Notes: a model not told the origin generated them from the sequence alone. A DNA stretch of 41,302 nt from Acidovorax sp. CCYZU-2555 (GCF_018413525.1 NZ_JAHCDD010000052.1:1-41302); one strand, 5' to 3'; shown: positions 8,005 to 16,200, counted from the first letter of the stretch. Translations and numbers: made by a program.

Positions 8005-8109
8005 GCGGCTTACGCCGCTTCCCCCTCTCATCCTTTGGTGGAGGGGGACGGCAGCCTCGGTGCGGGGCGGCCCTTCCTCGCTGCCCCCGCGCTGGGCCGC
8101 GCCAGTTTC
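7995..8109 (+). repeat. Dispersed ~115-bp intergenic repeat, copy A
   Basis: It begins CACCCCCTGAGCGGCTTACG and contains CCCCCTCTCATCCTT, GGTGGAGGGGGACGGCA, GCGGGGCGGCCCTT and a GCTGGG..GCCAGT end. The same series occurs inverted at 10386-10500. This copy overlaps the stop codon of the cobalamin adenosyltransferase gene. I recognise this sequence type as abundant in Comamonadaceae intergenic regions (recollection, not searched). Confidence 0.85.
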
Positions 8110-8133
8110 AGCGACGATGTATTACTGAGCGCG

Positions 8134-8556
8134 TCAGCGCGGCGCCAGGATCGCCATGGTGATGCGCGAGGTGCAGGTCGGCTGGCCTTCGTCGTTGACC
8201 ATGTCGATCTGCCACACATGGGTGGTGCGGCCGATATGCACGGGCTTGGCCGTGGCCGTGACCCAGCCGCTGCGCGCGGAGCGCAGGTGGTTGGCGTTGA
8301 TGTCCAGGCCGACCGCTTTGTGGCCTTCGGGGCTGGCGTAGAACGCGCCCAGCGACCCCAGGGTCTCGGCCAGCACCACGCTGACGCCGCCGTGCAGCAG
8401 GCCGAACGGCTGCACCGTGCGTGCGTCGACGGGTACGCGGCCGACGATGAAATCGTCGCCGATTTCTGTGATTTCTATGCCCAGATGGCTGACGGCCGTG
8501 TTGGCGCTGTCCCGGTTCAGGGCGTGCACGGAGGCGGGCTTTTTCCAGATCGACAT
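8134..8556 (-). CDS. Hotdog-fold acyl-CoA thioesterase (PaaI/YdiI/YbdB-like)
   Basis: A 140-residue thioesterase. The diagnostic hotdog segment FGLLHGGVSVVLAETLGSLGA supplies the HGG oxyanion region and the catalytic Glu of the YdiI/YbdB branch. The VGLDINANHLRSARSGWVTATAKPVHIG strands complete the fold. Members hydrolyse aryl- or acyl-CoA such as 1,4-dihydroxy-2-naphthoyl-CoA, phenylacetyl-CoA derivatives or enterobactin intermediates. Start ATG 8556 is chosen because GAGTT lies 5-6 nt upstream, whereas the in-frame ATG at 8568 has none. It lies downstream of the CoA-transferase gene but behind a terminator. Substrate unknown. Confidence 0.85.
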   Translation of the reverse strand: MSIWKKPASVHALNRDSANTAVSHLGIEITEIGDDFIVGRVPVDARTVQPFGLLHGGVSVVLAETLGSLGAFYASPEGHKAVGLDINANHLRSARSGWVTATAKPVHIGRTTHVWQIDMVNDEGQPTCTSRITMAILAPR

Positions 8557-8638
8557 AAGGCAACTCATAGATGTGAACGCAATGTCTGATCATGCCCCCA
8601 GTGGACCTGCGGGGCAAAGACCGCGGCGACAGGGGCGG

Positions 8639-8665
8639 AAAAAAAGCCCGGCGGCTGCCGGGCTT
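8639..8665 (-). terminator. Rho-independent terminator after the CoA-transferase gene
   Basis: Minus-strand arms AAGCCCGGC and GCCGGGCTT (9 bp, 4-nt loop) are followed by a T7 tract. It lies 24 nt past the CoA-transferase stop. Confidence 0.9.
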
Positions 8666-8688
8666 GCAGGGCGGGCGATGCGCTGCGG

Positions 8689-10203
8689 TCAGACGTGCAT
8701 CGTGCCGGTGTCGAGGAAGCGCTCGTGCCAGCTCAGCGCCTCGCGCAGGATGTGCGGCGTGTGCTGCGCTCCCTTTTGGCGCGCGCGGTCGAAGTAGTCC
8801 TGCAGCATGGGGCGGAAGTCGGGGTGGGCGCAGTTGTCGATGATGACCTGGGCGCGCTCGCGCGGCGACAGGCCGCGCAGATCGGCCAGGCCCTGCTCGG
8901 TGACGATGATCTGGGTGTCGTGCTCGGTGTGGTCGATGTGCGAGCACATGGGCACGATGCAGCTGATCTTGCCGTCCTTGGCGACCGACGGCGTGACGAA
9001 GAACGACAGGTAGCCGTTGCGCGCGAAGTCGCCCGAGCCGCCGATGCCGTTCATCATTGCCGAACCCATGATGTGGGTCGAGTTGATGTTGCCGTAGATG
9101 TCGGACTCGATCATCGAGTTCATCGCGATGATGCCCAGGCGGCGCACCAGCTCGGGGTGGTTGCTGATCTCCTGCGGGCGCAGGATGATGCGTTCGCGGT
9201 AGAAGTCGATGTTGCGCTCGAAGTCCTCGTAGGCGCTGTTGCTCAGCGAGATCGAGGTCGCCGAGGCCTGGCGCATCTTGCCCGCGCGCAGCAGGTCGAG
9301 CATGCCGTCCTGCAGCACTTCGGTGAAGCCCAGCAGGTTCTCGAACGGCCCGGTCAGCAGGCCCGCGAGCACGGCGTTGGCGACGTTGCCCACGCCCGAC
9401 TGGATGGGCAGCATTTCCTTGGGCAGGCGGCCCTGCTTCATTTCATGCGACAGGAAGTCGATGATGTGGCCCGCGATCTGGCTCGACACCGCGTCGGGCT
9501 GGGCAAAGCCCGAATTGCGGTCGCTCTGGTGGGTTTCGACCACGGCGATGACCTTGGCCGGATCGACGCGCAGATAGGCTTCGCCTATGCGCTCGGCGGC
9601 GTGCGTCATGTTGATCGGCGTGCGCCGCGGCGGGATCGCCGTGCCGTAGTAGATGTCGTGCATGCCCTCGATGGCCAGCGGGGGCTTGGTGTTGACTTCG
9701 AGGATCACCTTGTCGGCGATCTCGAGCCAGGTCTTGTTGTTGCCCACGGCCGTCGACGGGATCAGGCGGCCGTCGGGCAGCACGCCCAGCACCTCGATCA
9801 CCGCGACCTTCATTTCGCCGAGGAAACCGAACCATGCATGCTGGGCCACGTGCGACAGATGCATGTCGACGAAGTGCATTTCGCCCGCATTGATCTTGGC
9901 GCGGCAGATGGGGTCGGTCTGGAATGGCAGGCGCTTCTCGAACGCGTCGGCCGCGGCCAGCGTGCCGTCCATTTCGGGGGCCGTGGACGCTCCGGTCCAG
10001 ACGCTGATCTTGTACGGCCGACCCGCATCGTGCTCGGCGCGCGCGCGCGCGGCCAGTGCCTGGGGAAGAAGCTTGGGGTAACCCGCGCCGGTGAACCCGC
10101 TCATGCCGACATTGGCGCCCGCGGGCACCAACTCCGCCGCCGCCTGCGCGCTCATGATCAGGGGATGGAAATCGCTATACCGTACGCGGTCAATCAAGGA
10201 CAT
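8689..10203 (-). CDS. Acetyl-CoA hydrolase / succinyl-CoA:acetate CoA-transferase
   Basis: A 504-residue class I CoA-transferase that moves CoA between carboxylates, typically acetate and succinate or propionate. Family marks are GANVGMSGFTGAGYPK near the N-terminus, SGVGNVANAVLAGL, and GFTEVLQDGMLDLL, whose Glu is the likely catalytic residue that forms the glutamyl-CoA thioester. SHIMGSAMMNGIGGSGDFARNG-like sequence near residue 390 (here THIMGSAMMNGIGGSGDF) is the usual Gly-rich CoA loop. Start ATG 10203 has GGAG 7 nt upstream; longer in-frame sequence to 10554 crosses a repeat and is not coding. A terminator-like hairpin lies in its leader. Together with AacS nearby it fits acetate/acetoacetate metabolism. 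Confidence 0.9.
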   Translation of the reverse strand: MSLIDRVRYSDFHPLIMSAQAAAELVPAGANVGMSGFTGAGYPKLLPQALAARARAEHDAGRPYKISVWTGASTAPEMDGTLAAADAFEKRLPFQTDPICRAKINAGEMHFVDMHLSHVAQHAWFGFLGEMKVAVIEVLGVLPDGRLIPSTAVGNNKTWLEIADKVILEVNTKPPLAIEGMHDIYYGTAIPPRRTPINMTHAAERIGEAYLRVDPAKVIAVVETHQSDRNSGFAQPDAVSSQIAGHIIDFLSHEMKQGRLPKEMLPIQSGVGNVANAVLAGLLTGPFENLLGFTEVLQDGMLDLLRAGKMRQASATSISLSNSAYEDFERNIDFYRERIILRPQEISNHPELVRRLGIIAMNSMIESDIYGNINSTHIMGSAMMNGIGGSGDFARNGYLSFFVTPSVAKDGKISCIVPMCSHIDHTEHDTQIIVTEQGLADLRGLSPRERAQVIIDNCAHPDFRPMLQDYFDRARQKGAQHTPHILREALSWHERFLDTGTMHV

Positions 10204-10216
10204 CTGCAAACTCCGC

Positions 10217-10260
10217 AAAAAAGCGCCACCGCCTGTCTCCAGAAAATCGGGCGCGGTGGC
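10217..10260 (-). terminator. Terminator-like hairpin in the CoA-transferase leader (possible attenuator)
   Basis: On the minus strand GCCACCGC (10253-10260) pairs with GCGGTGGC (10225-10232) across a 20-nt loop, then GC and a T6 tract (10217-10222). The T tract ends 13 nt before the ATG, next to the SD, so any transcript of the gene must read through it. A TAATAT hexamer (10272-10277) could be the -10 of a promoter starting just before the stem. Confidence 0.5.
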
Positions 10261-10385
10261 TTGCGGGGCGCATATTAGCAGCGATGATCCTCTGACCTCT
10301 GGTTTACCCGAGGTATCCAGTTTGTCGTCATGCTCACTGCGGGAGCGATGTAGGTACCAGCTTAGGATTGGGTTGCGCGGCTCTA

Positions 10386-10500
10386 GACACTGGCTTGCCC
10401 CAGCGTGGGGGCACCGAGCAAGGGCCGCCCCGCAGCGAGGGTGCCGTCCCCCTCCACCGAAGGATGAGAGGGGGAAGACGCGTAAGCGGCTCAGGGGGTG
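10386..10500 (-). repeat. Dispersed ~115-bp intergenic repeat, copy B
   Basis: This is the inverted counterpart of 7995-8109: read on the minus strand it begins CACCCCCTGAGCCGCTTACG and continues with the same block order and few differences. It starts 8 nt past the stop of the permease gene and points the same way as that gene. Together with 10204-10385 it fills the only 304-base gene-free stretch here. Confidence 0.85.
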
Positions 10501-10507
10501 TTTAACG

Positions 10508-11797
10508 CTATCGCGGCTTGCGGTCGAGCAAGGCGTAGAGAATGATCGCGCCAAACGTAGCGGTCCCGATGCCGCCCAGCGCGAAGTCGCCGAACTTGAG
10601 CGTGAACTCGCCCGTGCCCAGGATCAGCGTGATCGCGGCGACGATCAGGTTCTTGTTCTGCGAGAAGTCGACCTTGTTGCGCACCCAGATGTTGGCGCCG
10701 GCGACGGCGATCAGGCCGAACACGACGATGGACACGCCGCCCATCACCGGCAGCGGAATCGCCTGGATCAGCGCGCCGAACTTGGGGCTGAAGCCCAGCA
10801 GCACGGCCAGCACGGCGGCGCACAGGAACACGGCTGTCGAGTAGATGCGCGTCGCCGCCATCACGCCGATGTTCTCGGCATAGGTGGTCACGCCCGTGCC
10901 GCCGCCCGCGCCGCTGACCATGGTCGCGACGCCGTCACCGATGAAGGCCTTGCCCATGTACTGGTCGATGTCCTTGCCGGTCATGGCCGTGACCGCCTTG
11001 ATGTGGCCCAGGTTCTCGGCGACCAGGATGATGACCACGGGAACGATCAGCAGCATCGCGGGCGCGCTGAACACCGGCGTGTGCAATTGCGGCAGACCGA
11101 ACCAGGCGGCGTTGATCACGCCCGACAGGTCCAGCGGCTTGCCCAGGCCGGCGACATTGGTCAGCAGCGCGTAGAAGATGCTGGAGACGATCAGGCCGAC
11201 CAGGATCAGCAGGCGCTGCACCATGCCGCGCGTGAGCACCGCGACCAGGCCGACGGTGGTGAAGGTCAGTGCCTGCATCCAGCTGTCGAAGTTGCTCGCC
11301 GCCATGTTCTTGATGGGAATGCCCGCGAGGTTCAGGCCGATGACGGCCACCACGGCGCCGGTCACGACCGGCGGCATGAAGCGTTCGATCCAGCCCGTTC
11401 CCAGCCATTGCACCAGCACGCCGATCAGCGTGTAGACCGCGCCGCAGGCGATGATGCCGCCCAGCGCCACGCCGATGTTGGCGTTCGCTCCCTGGCCCGC
11501 ATAGCCCGTGGCGGCGATCACCACGCCGATGAAGGCGAACGAAGAGCCCAGATAGCTGGGCACCTTGCCGCCGGTGATCAGGAAGAAGATCAGCGTGCCT
11601 ATGCCGCTCATCAGCACCGCGAGGTTCGGGTCGAAGCCCATGAGGATGGGAGCGAGCACGGTCGAGCCGAACATCGCAATCACGTGCTGTATGCCCATCA
11701 GGCCGGTCTGCGGCCAGGGCAGGCGCTCATCGGGGCCGATCACGCCCCCGGAATGCAGCACATCGGAGGACTTTTCTGTCCATTGGAATATTCCCAT
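10508..11797 (-). CDS. NCS2 pyrimidine permease, RutG/UraA type
   Basis: A 429-residue inner-membrane nucleobase:proton symporter. The sequence closely follows E. coli RutG as I remember it, including GVIGPDERLPWPQTGLMG, ILMGFDPNLAVLMSGIGTL, VPSYLGSSFAFIGVV, AENLGHIKAVTAMTG and GVTTYAENIGVMA. The last two carry the family's substrate/proton Glu residues in TM8 and TM10. About 14 hydrophobic segments are expected. Uracil or thymine is the likely substrate. No rut catabolic gene is in the window, so it may serve pyrimidine salvage. ATG 11797 has AGGAGAG upstream. It is divergent from AacS. Confidence 0.9.
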   Translation of the reverse strand: MGIFQWTEKSSDVLHSGGVIGPDERLPWPQTGLMGIQHVIAMFGSTVLAPILMGFDPNLAVLMSGIGTLIFFLITGGKVPSYLGSSFAFIGVVIAATGYAGQGANANIGVALGGIIACGAVYTLIGVLVQWLGTGWIERFMPPVVTGAVVAVIGLNLAGIPIKNMAASNFDSWMQALTFTTVGLVAVLTRGMVQRLLILVGLIVSSIFYALLTNVAGLGKPLDLSGVINAAWFGLPQLHTPVFSAPAMLLIVPVVIILVAENLGHIKAVTAMTGKDIDQYMGKAFIGDGVATMVSGAGGGTGVTTYAENIGVMAATRIYSTAVFLCAAVLAVLLGFSPKFGALIQAIPLPVMGGVSIVVFGLIAVAGANIWVRNKVDFSQNKNLIVAAITLILGTGEFTLKFGDFALGGIGTATFGAIILYALLDRKPR

Positions 11798-11915
11798 CGC
11801 TTCTCTCCTGTGAAAACTGGCGCGATGTTAGAGACATTCCGCGCCCGATGGGGGACAGATTCACCAAACGTTGTAGGCGCATGACGCCCGCGCGGGTGTC
11901 GCCCAGGCGGCAGTC

Positions 11916-11931
11916 TGCGGGCTAACCCGCA
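11916..11931. promoter_or_regulatory. Inverted repeat upstream of the acetoacetyl-CoA synthetase gene
   Basis: TGCGGG-CTAA-CCCGCA, 6-bp perfect arms, lies 38 nt before the AacS ATG inside the 171-bp divergent region. It could be an operator or a leader hairpin. No known box is matched. Confidence 0.35.
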
Positions 11932-11968
11932 AACGCCTGCGCGCGCCGCGCTTTAACGTCAGGGGACT

Positions 11969-14083
11969 ATGTCCACACTTCCTGCCTACATCCCCCAGAT
12001 TCGCCGTTACCAGGACTGGCTCGCGCAGCGCCACGGACTGGTGTTTGCCGACTACGACGCGCTGTGGTGCTGGTCGGTCACCGAGCTCGATGCATTCTGG
12101 CAAAGCATCTGGGACTACTGCGAGCTGCAGTCGCCCACGCCGCACACGGCCGTGCTGGCGCGCAATGTGATGCCCGGCGCCCAGTGGTTTCCGGGCGCCC
12201 AGGTGAATTACGCGCAGCAGGTGCTGCGCCACACCACGGCGGCGCAAGCCGCGGGCATGCCGGCCGTCGTCAGTCGCAACGAGCAGGGCCTGCACCGCGA
12301 GCTGTCCTGGCCCGAACTGCGCCGCCAGGTCGCGGCGCTGGCGCTGCATCTGCAGGCCCAGGGCGTCGCGCCCGGCGACCGCGTCGCGGCCTATCTGCCC
12401 AACATTCCCGAAGCCGTGGTGGCGCTGCTGGCCTGCGCGAGCATTGGCGCGGTCTGGAGCATCTGCGCGCCCGACATGGGAACGCAGGCCGTGCTCGACC
12501 GCTTCCGCCAGATCGAGCCCAAGGTGCTGATCGCCGTCGACGGCGTGCGCTACGCGGGCCGCGACATCGACCGCCAGCCGGTGCTGGCCGAACTGCGCGA
12601 GGGGCTGCCCAGCCTGCAGCAGGTGGTGCTGATCAACAACCTCGATCTGGCGCTGGACCGCGCCGACTGCGCGCACTGGGGACGCATCACGGCGCGCGAC
12701 GACGCCGCCACGGCGGCGTTCGAGCCGCTGTGGCTGCCGTTCGACCACCCGCTGTGGATCGTCTATTCGAGCGGTACCACGGGCCTGCCCAAGCCCATCG
12801 TCCATGGCCACGGCGGCATGGTGCTGGTCGCGCTGCAACTCAAGGGCCTGCACAACGACGTGGGCTGCAGCTGGGATGCCAACAGCTGGGGCGAGCGCTT
12901 TCATTGGTACAGCTCCACGGGCTGGGTGATGTGGAACGCCCAGGTCTCGGGCCTGCTGGGCGGCACGACCATCGTGATCTTCGACGGCAGCCCCGGCGGC
13001 AGCAAGGAGCAGCCCGACTGGGGCGTGCTGTGGCGCTTCGCGGCCGAGACCGGCGTGACCTGTTTCGGCTCGGGTGCGGCGTTCTATGCGAACTGCATGA
13101 AGGCCGGCGTGGATCTGTCTGAGTGCGGCGATCTGTCGCGCGTGCGCACGCTGGGCTCGACCGGCTCGCCGCTGTCGGCCGATGTGCAGCAATGGGGTAC
13201 GGACCAGTTCCGCGCGCTGCGCGCCAAGGCGCAGGAACAAGGGCACCCGGGCCTGCGCGCCGATGAAGACATCTGGTGGAACAACATTTCGGGCGGCACC
13301 GACTTCTGCGGCGCGTTCCTGGGCGGCCACCGCGAGCTGCCGCAGATTCCGGGCGTGATGCAGTGCCGCCAGCTGGGCGCGGCCGTCGAGGCCTGGAACG
13401 ACCAGGGACAGCCGGTCATCGATGAAGTGGGCGAGCTGGTCTGCACGCAGCCGATTCCGTCGATGCCGCTGTATTTCTGGGGCGACGAGAGCGGCAAGCG
13501 CTACCGCTCCAGCTACTTCGAGCATTTCGCGGCGGGCCAGGGCCGGCGGCCCGGCGGCGGCGACGCCGCGCCCGAAACCGGCGCGGTCTGGCGCCACGGC
13601 GACTGGATACGCATCACGCCGGGCGGCGGCTGCGTGATCTACGGCCGCAGCGACGCGACCATCAACCGCCACGGCCTGCGCATGGGCACCAGCGAAATCT
13701 ACCGCGCCGTCGAAGCCCTGCCCGAAGTGCTCGACAGCCTCGTGGTCGATCTCGAACACCTGGGGCGCGAAAGCTATATGCCGCTGTTCGTGGTGCTGCG
13801 CCCGGGCGTGGAACTCGACGCCGGGCTGCGCGCGCGCCTCAACGGCGCGATCCGCGCCGCGGTCTCGCCGCGCTTCGTGCCCGACGAGATCTTCCAGGTG
13901 GCCGAAGTGCCGCGCACGCTCAGCGGCAAGAAGCAGGAGCTGCCGATCAAGCAACTGCTGCTGGGCAAGCCGCTGGCGCAGGTGGTCAACAAGGACACCA
14001 TGGCCAATCCCGCGTCTCTCGCCTGGTACGAGGCGCTGGCGCGCAAGCGCCAGGCGGCGGCGGAGACGGTGCATATGTCATGA
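11969..14083 (+). CDS. aacS: Acetoacetate-CoA ligase (acetoacetyl-CoA synthetase)
   Basis: A 704-residue ANL-superfamily enzyme that activates acetoacetate with ATP and CoA, allowing ketone-body or PHB-derived acetoacetate to be used. The N-terminal ACAS-type segment is followed by the AMP-binding motif IVYSSGTTGLPKPIVHGHGG (~residues 263-282), RFHWYSSTGWVMWN, the NNISGGTDFCGAFLGG adenylation motif, and the C-terminal hinge GDWIRITPGGGCVIYGRSD. The A10-type lysine region appears as LSGKKQELPIKQLL. The length is slightly above the usual ~650 because of a Gly-rich insert (GQGRRPGGGDAAPETG) before the hinge. AGGGGA precedes the ATG. It fits with the CoA-transferase gene on the other side of the permease. 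Confidence 0.92.
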   Translation: MSTLPAYIPQIRRYQDWLAQRHGLVFADYDALWCWSVTELDAFWQSIWDYCELQSPTPHTAVLARNVMPGAQWFPGAQVNYAQQVLRHTTAAQAAGMPAVVSRNEQGLHRELSWPELRRQVAALALHLQAQGVAPGDRVAAYLPNIPEAVVALLACASIGAVWSICAPDMGTQAVLDRFRQIEPKVLIAVDGVRYAGRDIDRQPVLAELREGLPSLQQVVLINNLDLALDRADCAHWGRITARDDAATAAFEPLWLPFDHPLWIVYSSGTTGLPKPIVHGHGGMVLVALQLKGLHNDVGCSWDANSWGERFHWYSSTGWVMWNAQVSGLLGGTTIVIFDGSPGGSKEQPDWGVLWRFAAETGVTCFGSGAAFYANCMKAGVDLSECGDLSRVRTLGSTGSPLSADVQQWGTDQFRALRAKAQEQGHPGLRADEDIWWNNISGGTDFCGAFLGGHRELPQIPGVMQCRQLGAAVEAWNDQGQPVIDEVGELVCTQPIPSMPLYFWGDESGKRYRSSYFEHFAAGQGRRPGGGDAAPETGAVWRHGDWIRITPGGGCVIYGRSDATINRHGLRMGTSEIYRAVEALPEVLDSLVVDLEHLGRESYMPLFVVLRPGVELDAGLRARLNGAIRAAVSPRFVPDEIFQVAEVPRTLSGKKQELPIKQLLLGKPLAQVVNKDTMANPASLAWYEALARKRQAAAETVHMS

Positions 14084-14186
14084 CATGTATCTCCGCGGTC
14101 ACACGCAGACTGCATTACATGGGGCCGGGGTACACTTTGTCATCTTTTGAGATGCGTCTCCGACCTTTCCTTTCGCACTCCCCTCC

Positions 14187-14927
14187 ATGGCCGCTGATCC
14201 GACGGGCATTGCCCGATCCAGTTTTGACCTCAAGAGCGCACAGCTGCATGTCGTGGCCGTTGCGCTCAAGGACACCGACGTCCAGCTGGTCGCGGCCGAT
14301 CTCGCGCAGCGTCTGGCCGACGACCCCGACTTCTTCGACAACGACCCGGTCCTGATCGATCTGGCCCAGGTCAGGGAGTCCGAGGAATCGATCGATTTCC
14401 CGGCGCTGATCGCGCTGCTGCGCAGCCACCATACCCAGCCCGTCGCGGTGCGCGGCGGCAGCGAAGCGCAGACGCGCGACGCCGTCGCCGCGGGCCTGAG
14501 CCTGGTGCCCGACGCGCAGACCGCGCGCCCGGCGCCGGTCGAAGTGCAGGAAGTGATTCGCGAAGTCGAAGTGATTCGTGAAGTGCCCGCACCCATGGCC
14601 GATGCGATGGTGATCGACAAGCCTTTGCGCTCGGGCCAGCAGGTCTATGCACGGGGAACCGATCTGGTGGTTCTGGCCGTGGTCAGCTATGGTGCCGAAG
14701 TGATCGCCGACGGAAACGTGCATGTCTATGCGCCGCTGCGCGGGCGTGCCATCGCGGGAGCGCGCGGCAACACCGCGGCGCGCATCTTCAGCACCTGCAT
14801 GGAACCCCAGCTGTTGTCGATCGCGGGCATGTACCGCACCACCGATACCGAGCTGCCGCCCGAAGTGGTCGGCAAGCCGGCCCAAGTCCGGCTCGACGGC
14901 GAGAAGATCATCGTCGAGCCTTTGTAA
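14187..14927 (+). CDS. minC: Septum site-determining protein MinC
   Basis: A 246-residue FtsZ antagonist that, carried to the membrane by MinD, blocks polar division. The N-terminal FtsZ-inhibitory domain (residues 1-~110, ending in HTQPVAVRGG) is joined by an acidic linker to the C-terminal beta-helix (GQQVYARGTDLVVLAVVSYGAEVIADGNVHVYAPLRGRA...ARIF). The last matches the MinC signature closely. The linker contains a perfect in-frame duplication, VIREVEVIREV, encoded by a tandem 18-bp repeat at 14550-14585. No strong SD precedes ATG 14187. A TACACT at 14131-14136 may be the -10 of the operon promoter. It is the first gene of minCDE. Confidence 0.93.
   Translation: MAADPTGIARSSFDLKSAQLHVVAVALKDTDVQLVAADLAQRLADDPDFFDNDPVLIDLAQVRESEESIDFPALIALLRSHHTQPVAVRGGSEAQTRDAVAAGLSLVPDAQTARPAPVEVQEVIREVEVIREVPAPMADAMVIDKPLRSGQQVYARGTDLVVLAVVSYGAEVIADGNVHVYAPLRGRAIAGARGNTAARIFSTCMEPQLLSIAGMYRTTDTELPPEVVGKPAQVRLDGEKIIVEPL
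14550..14585 (+). repeat. Tandem 18-bp repeat in the MinC linker
   Basis: Two copies of GAAGTGATTCGYGAAGTS in tandem encode the duplicated EVIREV in the linker between the two MinC domains. They differ at two positions. Confidence 0.9.
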
Positions 14928-14993
14928 TGTGTCAGCGTTGTCGGAGCGTTATCTCCCAGCAATCGAGCCCGTCTTTTAAGGAATAGTGCAAAC

Positions 14994-15809
14994 ATGGCCA
15001 AAATCGTCGTCGTGACTTCAGGCAAAGGTGGAGTGGGCAAGACCACCACCAGCGCCAGCTTTGCCTCCGGCCTCGCCCTGCGGGGCCACAAGACCGCCGT
15101 CATTGACTTCGACGTGGGTCTGCGCAACCTCGATCTGATCATGGGCTGCGAACGCCGCGTGGTGTACGACCTGATCAATGTGATCCAGGGCGAAGCCAAC
15201 CTGAACCAGGCGCTGATCAAGGACAAGCAGTGCGACAACCTGTTCGTGCTCGCCGCGTCGCAGACGCGTGACAAGGACGCCTTGAGCCAGGACGGCGTCG
15301 AGAAGATCCTCAAGGACCTCGGCGAAATGGGCTTCGAGTACATCGTCTGCGACTCGCCCGCGGGCATCGAGAGCGGTGCGCTGATGGCCATGCACTTCGC
15401 CGACGAAGCGCTGGTCGTGACCAATCCCGAAGTGTCTTCGGTGCGCGATTCCGACCGCATCCTGGGCATGCTCAGCTCCAAGACCAAGCGCGCGATCGAG
15501 GGCGTCGAAGCGATCAAGGAACACCTGCTGATCACGCGCTACAACCCGAACCGCGTCGAAGACGGCCAGATGCTGTCGCTCGAAGACATTCAGGACATCC
15601 TGCGCATCGAGCTGATCGGCGTGATTCCCGAGTCCGAAACCGTGCTGCAGGCGTCCAACCAGGGCATTCCGGCGGTGCACATGGCGAACACCGACGTGTC
15701 CGAAGCCTACAAGGATGTGATCGACCGTTTCCTGGGCGAAGAAAAGCCTATGCGCTTCATCTCGGCACAGAAACCGGGCTTCTTCAAACGCATCTTCGGA
15801 GGGAAGTAA
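14994..15809 (+). CDS. minD: Septum site-determining ATPase MinD
   Basis: A 271-residue deviant Walker-A ATPase whose ATP-driven membrane cycling positions the division site. The P-loop GKGGVGKTTTSASFASGL (residues ~10-27) has the signature lysine; switch I/II are DVGLRNLDLIMGCERR and CDSPAGIESGALMAM. The C-terminal KPGFFKRIFGGK is the amphipathic membrane-targeting helix. AAGGAA lies about 9 nt before the ATG, 66 nt after minC. It is followed after 3 nt by minE, whose SD GGAGGG lies inside the minD end. Confidence 0.97.
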   Translation: MAKIVVVTSGKGGVGKTTTSASFASGLALRGHKTAVIDFDVGLRNLDLIMGCERRVVYDLINVIQGEANLNQALIKDKQCDNLFVLAASQTRDKDALSQDGVEKILKDLGEMGFEYIVCDSPAGIESGALMAMHFADEALVVTNPEVSSVRDSDRILGMLSSKTKRAIEGVEAIKEHLLITRYNPNRVEDGQMLSLEDIQDILRIELIGVIPESETVLQASNQGIPAVHMANTDVSEAYKDVIDRFLGEEKPMRFISAQKPGFFKRIFGGK

Positions 15810-15812
15810 TCT

Positions 15813-16073
15813 ATGTCGATGCTGTCTTTTCTGCTGGGCGAAAAAAAGAAATCGGCTTCGGTCGCGAAGGAGCGTCTGCAGATCATCCTGGCGCATGAGC
15901 GCGTGGGCGGCGGCCGCAGCCAGCACGATTACCTGCCCGAGCTGCAGCGCGAGTTGATGGCGGTGATCTCCAAGTACGTGACCATCCACCCGAACGACAT
16001 CAAGGTGCACCTCGAACGCCAGGACAACCTCGAAGTGCTCGAAGTCAAGATCGAGCTGCCGGAAGCTAAATAA
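15813..16073 (+). CDS. minE: Cell division topological specificity factor MinE
   Basis: An 86-residue protein of the usual MinE length. The N-terminal [20 protein letters not shown] is the membrane-binding and MinD-stimulating segment (contains [13 protein letters not shown], the MinD-contact helix), and the rest is the topological-specificity domain ([17 protein letters not shown]...VKIELPEAK). It starts 3 nt after minD and is translated from an SD inside that gene, so the two are coupled. Confidence 0.96.
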   Translation: MSMLSFLLGEKKKSASVAKERLQIILAHERVGGGRSQHDYLPELQRELMAVISKYVTIHPNDIKVHLERQDNLEVLEVKIELPEAK

Positions 16074-16120
16074 AGTGGGGGCCCGCATCCCATTTCGCCT
16101 TCGGGCGATCTGACCCCCAA

Positions 16121-16167
16121 CCGTTCGCCCTTCGACGCGGCCGGCGAGGCAAGCTCAGGGCGAACGG
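16121..16167. repeat. Short dispersed-type inverted repeat after minE
   Basis: Arms CCGTTCGCCC (16121-16130) and GGGCGAACGG (16158-16167) are perfect over 10 bp. The core includes TTCGAC and AAGCTCAGGG, as in the GCTGAGCTTGTCGAAG-type repeats common in Betaproteobacteria. Here an extra CGCGGCCGGCGAGG-like stretch fills the loop. It has no T tract but may serve as the minCDE 3' end. Confidence 0.6.
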
Positions 16168-16200
16168 TATTGATTTTCTCGCAGCCGCTGTTTACGCAGC

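Noticed and set aside
6961..8031. 356-codon frame extending the EF-hand protein
   Set aside because: The extension is antisense to the cobalamin adenosyltransferase; a signal peptide and SD support 7296.
8689..10554. 621-codon version of the CoA-transferase
   Set aside because: The added N-terminus translates the 115-bp repeat and leader; family proteins begin near the ATG at 10203.
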